Positions 8,606 to 17,351 of a DNA stretch of 64,000 nucleotides are shown piece by piece; position 1 is the stretch's first letter, and every line of letters starts with the position of its first letter. The notes under the pieces are model-generated. The model saw only the letters and a program-made list of their open reading frames with translations. It searched no databases and was not told the origin of the DNA. The DNA comes from Flavobacterium sp. 270 (GTDB lineage: Bacteria > Bacteroidota > Bacteroidia > Flavobacteriales > Flavobacteriaceae), in assembly GCF_004368785.1 (NCBI RefSeq), contig NZ_SODM01000002.1, positions 248,001-312,000 on the forward strand, written 5' to 3'. A program made the position numbers and the translations under genes.

Positions 8606-9268
8606 ATGAAGAATACACTTATAGCACCTTCTGTACTTGCCGCTGACTTTGCTAATTTGCAGCGCGATATCGAAATGATTAATAACAGTCAGGCAGATTG
8701 GTTTCATATTGATATTATGGATGGCGTTTTTGTTCCGAATATCTCCTTTGGAATGCCAGTTTTAGAAGCTATTTCTAAGCATGCAAAAAAATATATTGAT
8801 GTGCATTTAATGATTACTGATCCAGACCGATATATTAAAACTTTTGCCGATTTAGGAGCAAATGGTTTAACGGTTCATTATGAGGCCTGCACACATTTAC
8901 ATAGAACTTTACAAGCTATTAAAGCAGAAGGAATGAAAGCCGGAGTAGCTATTAATCCTCATACTAATATTGACTTACTTGAAGATGTTATCAACGATAT
9001 TGATTTAGTTTGTGTTATGAGCGTAAATCCTGGCTTCGGCGGGCAAACGTTTATAGAAAACACTTACGATAAAATAAAGAAGCTAAAAGCTTTAATTACA
9101 CACAAAAATGCTTCAACACTTATCGAAATTGACGGTGGTGTAACAAACAAAAATGCAAAACAATTGGTAGAAGCCGGAGCTGATGTTTTGGTTGCCGGAA
9201 GTTTTGTTTTTAAAGCAGAAAATCCAGTTACAACAATTGCAGATCTAAAAGTTTTGACTGCTTTTTAA
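8606..9268 (+). CDS. rpe: Ribulose-phosphate 3-epimerase
   Basis: A 220-residue TIM-barrel enzyme of full length that interconverts ribulose 5-phosphate and xylulose 5-phosphate in the pentose phosphate pathway. Diagnostic motifs are all present: APSVLAADFANL at the N-terminus, the metal/catalytic HIDIMDGVFVPN, DVHLMI, the phosphate-gripping loop VMSVNPGFGGQ, EIDGGV, and the C-terminal AGADVLVAGSFVF. A TAnnTTTG promoter lies just upstream. Its 3' end overlaps the convergent nuclease gene by 24 bp, an arrangement with no room for a conventional terminator between them. Confidence 0.96.
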   Translation: MKNTLIAPSVLAADFANLQRDIEMINNSQADWFHIDIMDGVFVPNISFGMPVLEAISKHAKKYIDVHLMITDPDRYIKTFADLGANGLTVHYEACTHLHRTLQAIKAEGMKAGVAINPHTNIDLLEDVINDIDLVCVMSVNPGFGGQTFIENTYDKIKKLKALITHKNASTLIEIDGGVTNKNAKQLVEAGADVLVAGSFVFKAENPVTTIADLKVLTAF

Positions 9269-10042
9269 GTTTTTCAAATTCGGAAAGAAATCAATTCCAG
9301 TCCTTTTTTCTAATGTTTCAATAGTAACTACAAAATCATAAAGTGACTTATCGCTGTCTTCATTTGGAACCAAAAATGCAATTGCTTTGTGTTCCTTTCC
9401 AGATTTGGCTAAGATAATTTTATAAAAACATTTAGGGACAGCAACTTTTTCTGTCCCTATTTTTTTGTCTGAATCATCCAAAATTCCGCCTGTTACTACA
9501 TAAATATCATTATACTTTTCTGCCCAATAACGTGTTTTCTGTTCTAGTCGGTTCCATATACCAGAATTAAAATCATGTTTTTGAGGCGAAATGTTCGAAG
9601 TATAAAAAGTATCATTATAAGCGTTTTCATCAAATTCCATATCTGCTGCAGGGCAAAGATGTCCTTTATCATAACCCGAATTTTTATAATTTCTCCAATC
9701 TGCAGAACCCGTCGTTACTTTTGGATCTTCTATAAAATAAGGGCGTTTATAATTTCTGTTTATCAAATTCTCTTTCTTCAATTCATACGCAACCCATTCG
9801 GCCTGCTCAAATTTTTCATTATAAGAAAGTGTGTAATATTGATGTTTCACAATTTGTTTAGTTGTAGAAGTCGGCAAATAAGCAAAAGAATAAGTCGAAT
9901 AGGCAGTGTTTTGACTTGATACAAGAGAAACAGGTTCTTCCTGAATTAATTTCTTATCAGCACTTATTCCTTCGACAGTACTTTCTTTTTTACAAGACAC
10001 AAATACAACGGTAACCAAACTTAACACAATAAACCATTTCAT
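9245..10042 (-). CDS. DNA/RNA non-specific endonuclease, lipoprotein
   Basis: A 265-residue exported nuclease of the beta-beta-alpha-metal (NUC1) family, related to the Serratia nuclease. The signal peptide ends in lipobox FVSC (Cys 17). The active-site block is YDKGHLCPAADM with the general-base His at about residue 128. It replaces the usual DRGH by DKGH, a common variant. Downstream are the Mg-binding Asn region (SNISPQ) and the FNSGIWNRLE helix. Likely roles are degradation of extracellular or periplasmic nucleic acid for phosphate or nucleosides. The C-terminus overlaps rpe on the opposite strand by 24 bp. Confidence 0.93.
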   Translation of the reverse strand: MKWFIVLSLVTVVFVSCKKESTVEGISADKKLIQEEPVSLVSSQNTAYSTYSFAYLPTSTTKQIVKHQYYTLSYNEKFEQAEWVAYELKKENLINRNYKRPYFIEDPKVTTGSADWRNYKNSGYDKGHLCPAADMEFDENAYNDTFYTSNISPQKHDFNSGIWNRLEQKTRYWAEKYNDIYVVTGGILDDSDKKIGTEKVAVPKCFYKIILAKSGKEHKAIAFLVPNEDSDKSLYDFVVTIETLEKRTGIDFFPNLKNLKSSQNF

Positions 10043-10074
10043 ATAACGTAATTTTATTTCGGGATTAAACTTAC

Positions 10075-10111
10075 AAAAAAACGCTCCATAAATTAAATTA
10101 TGGAGCGTTTT
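10075..10111 (-). terminator. Terminator for the tail-specific protease gene
   Basis: A 13-bp perfect stem (10078-10090 with 10099-10111) containing ACGCTCCATA / TATGGAGCGT, an 8-nt loop and a T6 run when read on the minus strand. It lies 26 bp past the protease stop codon. On the plus strand the T run is only four long. Confidence 0.85.
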
Positions 10112-10136
10112 AATAACAAATTAATTTTCTTTCGAA

Positions 10137-12320
10137 TTAAGATTTTACCAGCTTATCTTTTTTCATTTTAGGAGAAACTGTATTTTTCACAAGACCTTTC
10201 GTTTGTAAATCATCCAAAACGTTTAATGCTTCTTCAACATAAACATCTTTAGCTAAAGCTTGATGCCAAACGTCTCTTTTCTCTTTTAATGCAGCATCGC
10301 TTTTCATTTCAAGATCTTCATAAGGCAATGATTTAAACACTAAATCATTTTTATAATCCGAGATTGGTTTGTATTTTTTACCTTCATTTTCTACTTGTTC
10401 CTGAGTAGCTTTAAAGCTTTTGATATTTAAGCTGTATGTGTTTTCTTTGTTCTTAATATCAATCCATTTTGCATTGTCTTCAATCAATTTAAACTGATCG
10501 TTTTGAGCGATTCTGTTTTTACTATTTAAGATTGCTTTATTAAAGTTTTCATTAGAAGTCCAGGTAGCATAATCTGCCGGATCAATTTTATCCCAAGGCA
10601 TTGCATTGTCAATATCTCTCTCACCCATTTTTAAGTAAGCATAACGATCTGGCATAACAACATCACTATGAACACCTTCTAATTGAGTAGAACCTCCGTT
10701 TATTCTATAAAACTTTTGTCCTGTAATTTTCAACGCTCCTAAATCTCCATAGTTTGCATTACGAACAAATTGGTTTAGATCTAGTACATTTTGTACCGTT
10801 CCTTTTCCGTAAGTTTGTTTACTTCCAATGATTACGCCACGTTTGTAATCCTGAATTGCAGCAGCCAAAATCTCTGATGCCGAAGCCGAGAAGCTGTTTA
10901 CCATAATAACTAACGGTCCGTCCCACTCGATTTTTTTATCTTTATCGTATAAAACTTCTTTCTTTTTACCAGCAGATTTCACCTGAACAATTGGTCCTTC
11001 TTCGATAAATAAACCAGCAATATCAACTACTGTAGAAAGAGATCCACCACCGTCATCACGTACATCAAGTACAATACCGTTGATGTTTTCTTTTTTCAGT
11101 CTTTCAACTTCAAGTGCAATATCTTTTCCGGCATCACGACCGTCTTTATTTTCAAAATCGATATAAAATTTAGGCAGATAAATTACGCCATATTTCAATC
11201 CGTTTTTCTCAACAATACTAGATTTAGCGTACGTTTCTTCAATTTCTACAACATCTCTGATAATCGTAATTACTTTGATGCTTCCGTCAACTTTCTTTAC
11301 CGTAAGTTTTACTTCAGTTCCTTTGTGTCCTTTAATTTTTTTCACAACATCATCCAAACGCATCCCTACAACATCTACAGGCTCTTCGTTTCCTTGTGCA
11401 ACTTTCAAAATTAAATCTCCGGCTTCTAGTTGTTTACCTTTCCATGCCGGACCTCCAGAAATCAATTCATCAATTTGAGTAAAATCATTTTTCTTAGTTA
11501 ATCTTGCACCAATTCCTTCTAATTTTCCGCTGATATTTACATCAAAACGGTCTTTTTCTTCTGGAGCAAAATAACTTGTATGCGGATCAAAACGCGCCAT
11601 GATAGAATTCAAATAAACAGAAAACCAATAATCTCTATTTAAATCTTTAATAACACTAAAGTTATCATCTAATGATTTTAACGAATTGTCACGAGTTTCT
11701 TTTTCTAAAACTGCAAAAGTTTTTTCTTTGTAAGCAGGATCTTTTTTCTTCTTTTCGTCTTCAATTTTTTGTTTTGTAACCAGCGAAGAAAGTGTAGATA
11801 ACTTGATTTGTTTTCTCCATCTTTCGTTAATTTCTGCTAAGTTCTTTGCATACGGAATGTGCTCATAATCGGCATTAAAAGTCTCGTCAACATCATAATT
11901 AAATGGTTGAGCCAAAATAGTCTTATAACGTTTTTTGCTTTCTTCCATACGTTTCATCAATCTTGTATAAGTAAGGTTGAAAAACGTAATATCTTTATTC
12001 AAAAACTGATCATCCAACATCAACTCATATTGCTTAAATTCATCAATATCAGACTGTAAGAAGAATCTTTTTGAAGGATCTAAAGCTTCTATATAATCTT
12101 TAAAAATTCCTTTAGAAAATTCATCGTTTACTTCTGCTGGGTTATAATGCCCTTTTTCAATAACAAATGCAAGTAATTCTAAAAGTGTTTTATCTTTATT
12201 TGGATCAGGATCTATAGACTTATCTGCGTTCATTTTAAATGCAAACAAGGTAAGCGACAAGCATAATACGGCTATAAGTATTTTATAATTTCTTTTCATA
12301 AATTCAATAATAGCATTCAT
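10137..12320 (-). CDS. prc: Tail-specific (carboxy-terminal processing) protease, S41 family
   Basis: About 727 residues, in the size range of E. coli Prc/Tsp rather than the shorter CtpA. An N-terminal membrane anchor or signal (YKILIAVLCLSLTLFAF) is followed by a long helical region. A PDZ domain spans about residues 260-350 (GKLEGIGARL, then GGPAWKGKQLEAGDLI). The S41 catalytic domain has NSFSASASEILAAAIQDY with the nucleophile Ser near residue 480, and TYGKGTVQ with the general-base Lys near residue 506. The C-terminal ~200 residues match the Prc-type tail (DUF3340-like). It degrades or trims periplasmic and envelope proteins. A TTG lies one codon upstream; ATG at 12320 is preferred. Confidence 0.95.
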   Translation of the reverse strand: MNAIIEFMKRNYKILIAVLCLSLTLFAFKMNADKSIDPDPNKDKTLLELLAFVIEKGHYNPAEVNDEFSKGIFKDYIEALDPSKRFFLQSDIDEFKQYELMLDDQFLNKDITFFNLTYTRLMKRMEESKKRYKTILAQPFNYDVDETFNADYEHIPYAKNLAEINERWRKQIKLSTLSSLVTKQKIEDEKKKKDPAYKEKTFAVLEKETRDNSLKSLDDNFSVIKDLNRDYWFSVYLNSIMARFDPHTSYFAPEEKDRFDVNISGKLEGIGARLTKKNDFTQIDELISGGPAWKGKQLEAGDLILKVAQGNEEPVDVVGMRLDDVVKKIKGHKGTEVKLTVKKVDGSIKVITIIRDVVEIEETYAKSSIVEKNGLKYGVIYLPKFYIDFENKDGRDAGKDIALEVERLKKENINGIVLDVRDDGGGSLSTVVDIAGLFIEEGPIVQVKSAGKKKEVLYDKDKKIEWDGPLVIMVNSFSASASEILAAAIQDYKRGVIIGSKQTYGKGTVQNVLDLNQFVRNANYGDLGALKITGQKFYRINGGSTQLEGVHSDVVMPDRYAYLKMGERDIDNAMPWDKIDPADYATWTSNENFNKAILNSKNRIAQNDQFKLIEDNAKWIDIKNKENTYSLNIKSFKATQEQVENEGKKYKPISDYKNDLVFKSLPYEDLEMKSDAALKEKRDVWHQALAKDVYVEEALNVLDDLQTKGLVKNTVSPKMKKDKLVKS

Positions 12321-12450
12321 CAATTTTTTTATCTAAGTTACGGTAAAAACTATGCCACAACAGCCAAGTTCATTGTAATTTTTTGTTAAAGATATAAAAA
12401 TGTTTGACGCCCGAAAATCTTCTAGGAATTAGTTAACAATTTTTATTTTA

Positions 12451-12487
12451 TTTGTAATTATTCAACCCAAAACTGTTACTACATTTG
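12451..12487 (+). promoter_or_regulatory. Candidate surE promoter
   Basis: TACATTTG at 12480-12487 matches TAnnTTTG. A TTTG at 12451-12454 could serve as the -33 element, but the 25-bp spacer is longer than the usual 19 or so. The leader to the ATG at 12524 would be about 30 nt. Confidence 0.5.
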
Positions 12488-12523
12488 TTTTTTAAATCCT
12501 GTAATCGTTAAAAATTAAAAATA

Positions 12524-13303
12524 ATGAAAAAAGAAAAACCCCTTATTTTAGTGACTAATGATGATGGTATTCTAGCTCCCGGAATCAGAGCTTTAATAAG
12601 CGTTATGGAGACGATTGGCGAAGTGATTGTAGTGGCTCCAGACAAACCACAAAGTGCAATGGGCCATGCAATTACTATAAATAATACTTTATTTTTAGAT
12701 AAAATATCCAAAGAAGGCGACCTTATTACGGAATATAGCTGTTCTGGAACTCCTGTAGATTGTGTGAAATTGGCAGTTAATAAAATTTTAAAAAGAAAAC
12801 CTGACCTTTGTGTGTCTGGAATTAACCACGGATCGAATTCTTCTATAAATGTAATTTATTCCGGAACAATGAGCGCCGCGGTTGAAGCCGGAATTGAAGG
12901 TATTCAGGCGATCGGATTTTCATTATTGGATTTTGACTGGAATGCTGATTTTGAACAAATAAAATCTTTTGTCAAAAAAATAACTTTAGAAACACTTAAC
13001 AATAAACTTCCCGAAGGTGTTGTTTTAAATGTTAATTTTCCGAAATTAAAAGAAAAGGAAATCAAGGGAATTAAAATTTGTCGTCAGGCGAAAGCTTATT
13101 ATGCGCAGAAATTTGACAAAAGACAAACGCCTTACGGAAAAGATTACTACTGGCTTACAGGCAAATTTACCAATGAAGATAAAGGTGAAGATACCGATGA
13201 GTGGGCTTTGGAAAACGGATATATTTCTGTTGTTCCGGTACAATTTGATTTAACGGCACATCATACTATGCAGCAACTTAATACTTGGAAACTAAATGGA
13301 TAA
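12524..13303 (+). CDS. surE: 5'/3'-nucleotidase SurE
   Basis: A 259-residue survival protein SurE, a metal-dependent phosphatase acting on nucleoside monophosphates and possibly short polyphosphate. The N-terminus has the metal-binding LVTNDDGILAPGI, followed by APDKPQSAMGHAIT, the CSGTPVDCVKLA loop, SGINHGSN and YSGTMSAAVEA, all family landmarks. Length is normal. The stop codon overlaps the start of the next small membrane protein gene by 8 bp, so the two are translationally coupled. lpxB follows downstream with its own promoter. Confidence 0.96.
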   Translation: MKKEKPLILVTNDDGILAPGIRALISVMETIGEVIVVAPDKPQSAMGHAITINNTLFLDKISKEGDLITEYSCSGTPVDCVKLAVNKILKRKPDLCVSGINHGSNSSINVIYSGTMSAAVEAGIEGIQAIGFSLLDFDWNADFEQIKSFVKKITLETLNNKLPEGVVLNVNFPKLKEKEIKGIKICRQAKAYYAQKFDKRQTPYGKDYYWLTGKFTNEDKGEDTDEWALENGYISVVPVQFDLTAHHTMQQLNTWKLNG

Positions 13304-13568
13304 GAGAGATTTTTTTATTGGCTTTATAATCGGAATTTTTACTTCTCTTTTAGGAAGTTATTTGTTCATTACTTTTTTTACCACTTTTGATATCTCGACC
13401 GAACTTGGCGTTATAAAACAATACGGCTATCTAGGCAAAATAATTACTTTGGGCACTATTTTAGACTTGGCTGTTTTTTTGCTTCTTCTAAAAAAGAACA
13501 AAGAATTTATGGCCAGAGGTGTTGTTTTGGCCGTGATTGTTCTGGCAATTTCTACTTTATTTATTTAA
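13296..13568 (+). CDS. Small three-helix membrane protein between surE and lpxB
   Basis: A 90-residue protein of which most is hydrophobic. Three membrane segments are visible: residues about 7-30 (GFIIGIFTSLLGSYLFITFF), 47-65 (IITLGTILDLAVFLLLL) and 71-90 (ARGVVLAVIVLAISTLFI). A polar stretch FDISTELGVIKQYGYLGK lies between helices one and two. I recognise no family with a known role. The 8-bp overlap with surE and the position before lpxB suggest a role at the cytoplasmic membrane; anything more specific would be a guess. Confidence 0.8.
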   Translation: MDKRDFFIGFIIGIFTSLLGSYLFITFFTTFDISTELGVIKQYGYLGKIITLGTILDLAVFLLLLKKNKEFMARGVVLAVIVLAISTLFI

Positions 13569-13572
13569 ATCC

Positions 13573-13580
13573 TATCTTTG
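13573..13580 (+). promoter_or_regulatory. Promoter -7 box for lpxB
   Basis: TATCTTTG matches TAnnTTTG 54 nt before the lpxB ATG at 13634. No clear -33 element is seen. It implies that lpxB can be transcribed separately from surE. Confidence 0.5.
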
Positions 13581-13633
13581 CAATTCAGAAAATTGTCTGC
13601 TGACAATTGAAATCCCTTTTCAAAAAAATTGAT

Positions 13634-14752
13634 ATGAAATATTACATAATTGCTGGCGAAGCCTCTGGAGATTTACACGGTTCTAATTTAATGAAAGCTT
13701 TGTATGAAGAAGATCCTCAAGCCGATATTAGATTTTGGGGCGGTGATTTGATGCAGAAAGCAGGCGGTACTTTGGTAAAACATTATCGTGATTTGGCATT
13801 TATGGGTTTTATTGAAGTTGTTTTTAACCTAAAAACCATTTTAAGCAATATCAAAGTCTGCAAAAAAGACATTTTAGAATTTAAACCTGATGTTTTAATT
13901 TTTATTGATTATCCGGGATTTAATATGCGTATTGCAAAATGGGCTAAAGAACTGAATTACAAAACGCATTATTATATTTCTCCGCAAATTTGGGCTTGGA
14001 AAGAAAATAGAATCAAAGCGATTAAACAAGATGTCGACAGAATGTTTGTGATTCTGCCTTTTGAAAAAAGTTTTTACGAAGACAAACATCATTTTCCTGT
14101 AGATTTTGTTGGGCATCCATTAATTGATGCTATTCAGAATCAGCCGGCTTTTGATGAAGCTTCTTTTCGAAAAGAAAATCAATTGGGCGAAAAACCAATT
14201 ATTGCAATTTTACCTGGAAGCCGAAAACAGGAAATTACCAAAATGCTGAGCGTAATGTTAAGCGTAGTAAATGATTTTCAGGATTATGAATTTGTAATTG
14301 CCGGTGCTCCAAGTCAGGATTTTGAATTTTATCAGCAATTTATCAGCAATAAAAATATCAAATTTGTTTCTAACAAAACTTACGATTTACTTCGTTCTTC
14401 TACAGCTGCATTGGTAACTTCTGGAACGGCAACTTTAGAAACGGCTCTTTTTAAAGTTCCCGAAGTAGTTTGCTACAAAGGAAGTAATGTTTCTTATCAA
14501 ATCGCAAAACGTATTATTACTTTAAAATATATCTCGTTGGTAAATTTAATTATGGATCAGGAAGTTGTAACCGAATTGATTCAAAGTGAATGCAATACGA
14601 AACGTATTAAAGAAGAACTTCAAAAATTATTAGAACCTGTTTATCGCGAAAAACTTCTAAAAAATTATGATTTATTAGAAGAAAAACTGGGCGGAGCGGG
14701 CGCGAGTAAAAAGACTGCAAAACTTATTGTTGCCGATTTAAAACAAAATTAA
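13634..14752 (+). CDS. lpxB: Lipid-A-disaccharide synthase
   Basis: A 372-residue GT-B glycosyltransferase (GT19) that joins UDP-diacylglucosamine and lipid X at the cytoplasmic face of the inner membrane to form the lipid A disaccharide. The N-terminal MKYYIIAGEASGDLHGSNLM is diagnostic. Further motifs include the GG-loop, IDYPGFN, YISPQIWAWKENRI, VGHPLID, and the donor-site block ILPGSRKQEI with SGTATLETAL. A TTG at 13607 would add nine residues, but the family start corresponds to the ATG at 13634. An NlpC/P60 lipoprotein gene follows after 12 bp and probably belongs to the same transcript. Confidence 0.96.
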   Translation: MKYYIIAGEASGDLHGSNLMKALYEEDPQADIRFWGGDLMQKAGGTLVKHYRDLAFMGFIEVVFNLKTILSNIKVCKKDILEFKPDVLIFIDYPGFNMRIAKWAKELNYKTHYYISPQIWAWKENRIKAIKQDVDRMFVILPFEKSFYEDKHHFPVDFVGHPLIDAIQNQPAFDEASFRKENQLGEKPIIAILPGSRKQEITKMLSVMLSVVNDFQDYEFVIAGAPSQDFEFYQQFISNKNIKFVSNKTYDLLRSSTAALVTSGTATLETALFKVPEVVCYKGSNVSYQIAKRIITLKYISLVNLIMDQEVVTELIQSECNTKRIKEELQKLLEPVYREKLLKNYDLLEEKLGGAGASKKTAKLIVADLKQN

Positions 14753-14764
14753 AAAAATATTGTT

Positions 14765-15250
14765 TTGAAAAAATTGATCCTCTTTTTGCTTTTAGCAGTC
14801 GCTTTTACCTCATGTAAATCAACTTCTAGCGTTGTAAGCAAAAATGAACCTAAAAAAGAAAATAGATCTTTGGTCAATAATCTGATCGAAAAAGCAACAG
14901 ATAATATTGGCGTGAGATACAAAGCTGCCGGAACAACAAAAAATGGTTTTGACTGCTCCGGTTTAGTTTACACGACTTTTGAAAGCGAAAACATTAAACT
15001 TCCCAGAAGTTCTTTTGAGCAGGCAAAAGTTGGAAAAATAATTCCTTTAAGCGATGCTAAAAAAGGCGATTTGATTTTCTTTAAAACCAACAATAGCAAA
15101 CAAATAAATCATGTTGGGTTAATCACCGAAGTTACTTCAGATGAAGTAAAATTTATTCATTCTTCTACTTCAAAAGGTGTTATTATTTCTTCAACAAAAG
15201 AATCTTATTATAAAAATTCTTTTGAACAGGTAAATCGAGTGATCAATTAA
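14765..15250 (+). CDS. NlpC/P60 family lipoprotein (cell-wall peptidase)
   Basis: A 161-residue lipoprotein (lipobox FTSC, Cys 17) with one NlpC/P60 domain filling residues 40-160. The papain-like triad is intact: Cys64 in GFDCSGLVY, His116 in NHVGLI and His132 in FIHSS. It should cleave the D-Glu/diaminopimelate link of peptidoglycan stem peptides in the periplasm, as Spr/MepS does in E. coli. The start is TTG at 14765: the lpxB stop codon TAA at 14750-14752 is in the same frame and no ATG lies between. The placement directly behind lpxB links it to envelope growth. Confidence 0.93.
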   Translation: MKKLILFLLLAVAFTSCKSTSSVVSKNEPKKENRSLVNNLIEKATDNIGVRYKAAGTTKNGFDCSGLVYTTFESENIKLPRSSFEQAKVGKIIPLSDAKKGDLIFFKTNNSKQINHVGLITEVTSDEVKFIHSSTSKGVIISSTKESYYKNSFEQVNRVIN

Positions 15251-15302
15251 AGAATAAATTATTTATATTCTTTTTCTTACAAAATTTTAATACTTTTATC
15301 TC

Positions 15303-17339
15303 ATGAAAGTATTAGGTTTTCCTTTAGTTAAAATTACTATTAGCTTCATTATAGGCATTTTTGTTTCGTATTATTTAGTCCCTTCATTGTTTGAAGCTAT
15401 TACAGCATTTGCTGGCAGTGTCGTCCTTTTTGTATTGTCTTATTTTTTAAATCAAAAGAACAAAAAATATAATTCCTTTTTTGGTTTAAGCACTTATATC
15501 ATTTCTTTTTTTACCGGATTAGTAATTCTGATTTTGCATACAGAAACAAATGAAGCATCAAATTATACACATTCAAAATCAGATTCTAAAAACCCTTCTT
15601 ATATAACTTTTACATTACGGGAAAAGCTAAAAAGCAATGATTACAATGATCGGTATATCGGAATAATAAACAGCATTGCAAACAAAAAGTATTCGGGTAA
15701 AATTATTGTCAATATTCAAAAACACAGCACGCCAAATTCTTTAATTATTGGCAATACAATTAGAATAAAAACATTGTTGCAGTACACAAAAGCAAACAAA
15801 AATCCGAATCAATTTGATTACAGCAGTTATCTGGCAAACAAGCAAATTTATGCTCAGGTATTTTGCAAAAAATCAGAAGTAAAAGTCAGCAGAAAAATTC
15901 AAAAAGACATTTGGTATTATTCTGGACGTCTGCACGCCAGAATACTTCGTAATCTGGAAAAAGCCAATTTTAACAAAGCGGAAATGAATGTTGCTCTTGC
16001 ATTAATTCTAGGCCAGCAGCAAGAAATCTCATCTGATATTATACAAGATTATCAATATTCTGGCGCAACTCACGTACTTTCGGTATCTGGTCTACATGTA
16101 GGATTTATTATGTTGTTTATTGCTTTTATTTTAAAACCAATTCCTAATACTAGAAGAGGTTCTGCAATAAAACTAGCTGCAATTTTATTTTCATTGATTG
16201 CATTTGCCATTATTTCTGGTTTATCACCATCTGTACTGCGCTCTGTTGTAATGTTTTCTTTTGTAGCCATCGGAAATCATTTACGCAGAAGTGGCAATAT
16301 CTACCACACACTGTTAGTTTCTATTTTATTGATACTGATTTTCGAACCTTATTTCTTATTTGATGTAGGTTTTCAATTGAGTTATTTGGCCTTGTTTTTT
16401 ATTATTTGGTTACAGCCTTTATTAAAAAAAATCTGGTCGCCCAAAAACAAAATAATTGTATATATCTGGGATACTTTGACGGTTTCTTTTGCAGCGCAAA
16501 TTGGAACTCTTCCGTTGTGTTTGTATTATTTTCATCAATTTCCGGGATTATTTTTTATAACGAATATCATCATACTTCCTGTTTTATCTTTTATAATGAT
16601 TGCAGGGATCATAGTAATGTTATTTGCCGTTTACAGTAGTCCGCCATTACTTCTCATTCAAATTTTTGAAAAGAGCATTTTTCTTTTAAATCAAATGATT
16701 CATTTTGTCGCTTCGTTTGAATCGTTTGTTATTCGGGATATTAGTTTTAATTCGTATTATCTCTTAGGTTTTTATCTCTTTATAATTTCAGGTATTATTT
16801 GGTTTAAGAAACCGACTTACACCAAATTTACAGTTGCTTTAAGTTCAATAATTTTGATACAGCTTTCGTTTATTTACACTAAAAAAGAAATCGAAACGCA
16901 ACAAGAATTTATTGTTTACAATACCAAGAAACAAACGTTGATTTCTCAAAGATCTGGAAAAACAATTTCTCTTTTTACAAGTGATACAATTGATACAAAA
17001 ACGAAAAGAAATCAAATATTCACTTCTTATTTAGTAGGCAATTTTGGAAATTTAAAAGAAACCAACTTGCTTAAAAACACAATGTTCTTTAATGGAAATA
17101 AAATTCTCATTATAGACAGTACTGGTATTTTTGAAACGAAAATAAATCCTGACATTGTTCTTTTAACTCAGTCGGCAAAAGTAAATCTTGATCGCGTATT
17201 GCAAAAGATCAGCCCAAAAGTAATCGTAGCAGATGCATCAAATTCCTATTCTATTTTAAAGAACTGGCAAGTAAGCTGTCTTAAAAAAAATATCCCTTTT
17301 CACGCCACGAGCGAAAAGGGATTTTATAAGTTAAATTAA
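15303..17339 (+). CDS. comEC: ComEC/Rec2 family DNA-uptake channel protein
   Basis: A 678-residue polytopic membrane protein. Two or three N-terminal helices are followed by a soluble OB-like segment (DUF4131, about residues 90-200: DRYIGIINSIANKKYSG). The competence domain follows with the family signature LALILGQQQEISSDIIQDYQ, then GATHVLSVSGLHVGFIM and about eight helices. The C-terminal ~130 residues keep the outline of the beta-lactamase-like domain but show no HxHxDH metal site, as in the shorter ComEC forms. The last codons contain an inverted repeat that serves as the terminator of the facing gene. Its likely role is transport of single-stranded DNA across the inner membrane. Confidence 0.93.
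   Translation: MKVLGFPLVKITISFIIGIFVSYYLVPSLFEAITAFAGSVVLFVLSYFLNQKNKKYNSFFGLSTYIISFFTGLVILILHTETNEASNYTHSKSDSKNPSYITFTLREKLKSNDYNDRYIGIINSIANKKYSGKIIVNIQKHSTPNSLIIGNTIRIKTLLQYTKANKNPNQFDYSSYLANKQIYAQVFCKKSEVKVSRKIQKDIWYYSGRLHARILRNLEKANFNKAEMNVALALILGQQQEISSDIIQDYQYSGATHVLSVSGLHVGFIMLFIAFILKPIPNTRRGSAIKLAAILFSLIAFAIISGLSPSVLRSVVMFSFVAIGNHLRRSGNIYHTLLVSILLILIFEPYFLFDVGFQLSYLALFFIIWLQPLLKKIWSPKNKIIVYIWDTLTVSFAAQIGTLPLCLYYFHQFPGLFFITNIIILPVLSFIMIAGIIVMLFAVYSSPPLLLIQIFEKSIFLLNQMIHFVASFESFVIRDISFNSYYLLGFYLFIISGIIWFKKPTYTKFTVALSSIILIQLSFIYTKKEIETQQEFIVYNTKKQTLISQRSGKTISLFTSDTIDTKTKRNQIFTSYLVGNFGNLKETNLLKNTMFFNGNKILIIDSTGIFETKINPDIVLLTQSAKVNLDRVLQKISPKVIVADASNSYSILKNWQVSCLKKNIPFHATSEKGFYKLN
17283..17322 (-). 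terminator. Terminator of the minus-strand gene, embedded in the comEC 3' end
   Basis: A 10-bp perfect stem ATCCCTTTTC / GAAAAGGGAT (17292-17301 and 17313-17322) is followed on the minus strand by a run of T (the A8 at 17283-17290). It lies inside the last 20 codons of comEC and 30 bp beyond the facing gene's stop. Confidence 0.7.
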
Positions 17340-17351
17340 AAGTTTAATTCA

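Noticed and set aside
9575..9919. Open frame of 114 codons on the plus strand
   Set aside because: It is antisense to the exported nuclease gene, whose catalytic motifs are clear; it has no promoter and no recognisable family.
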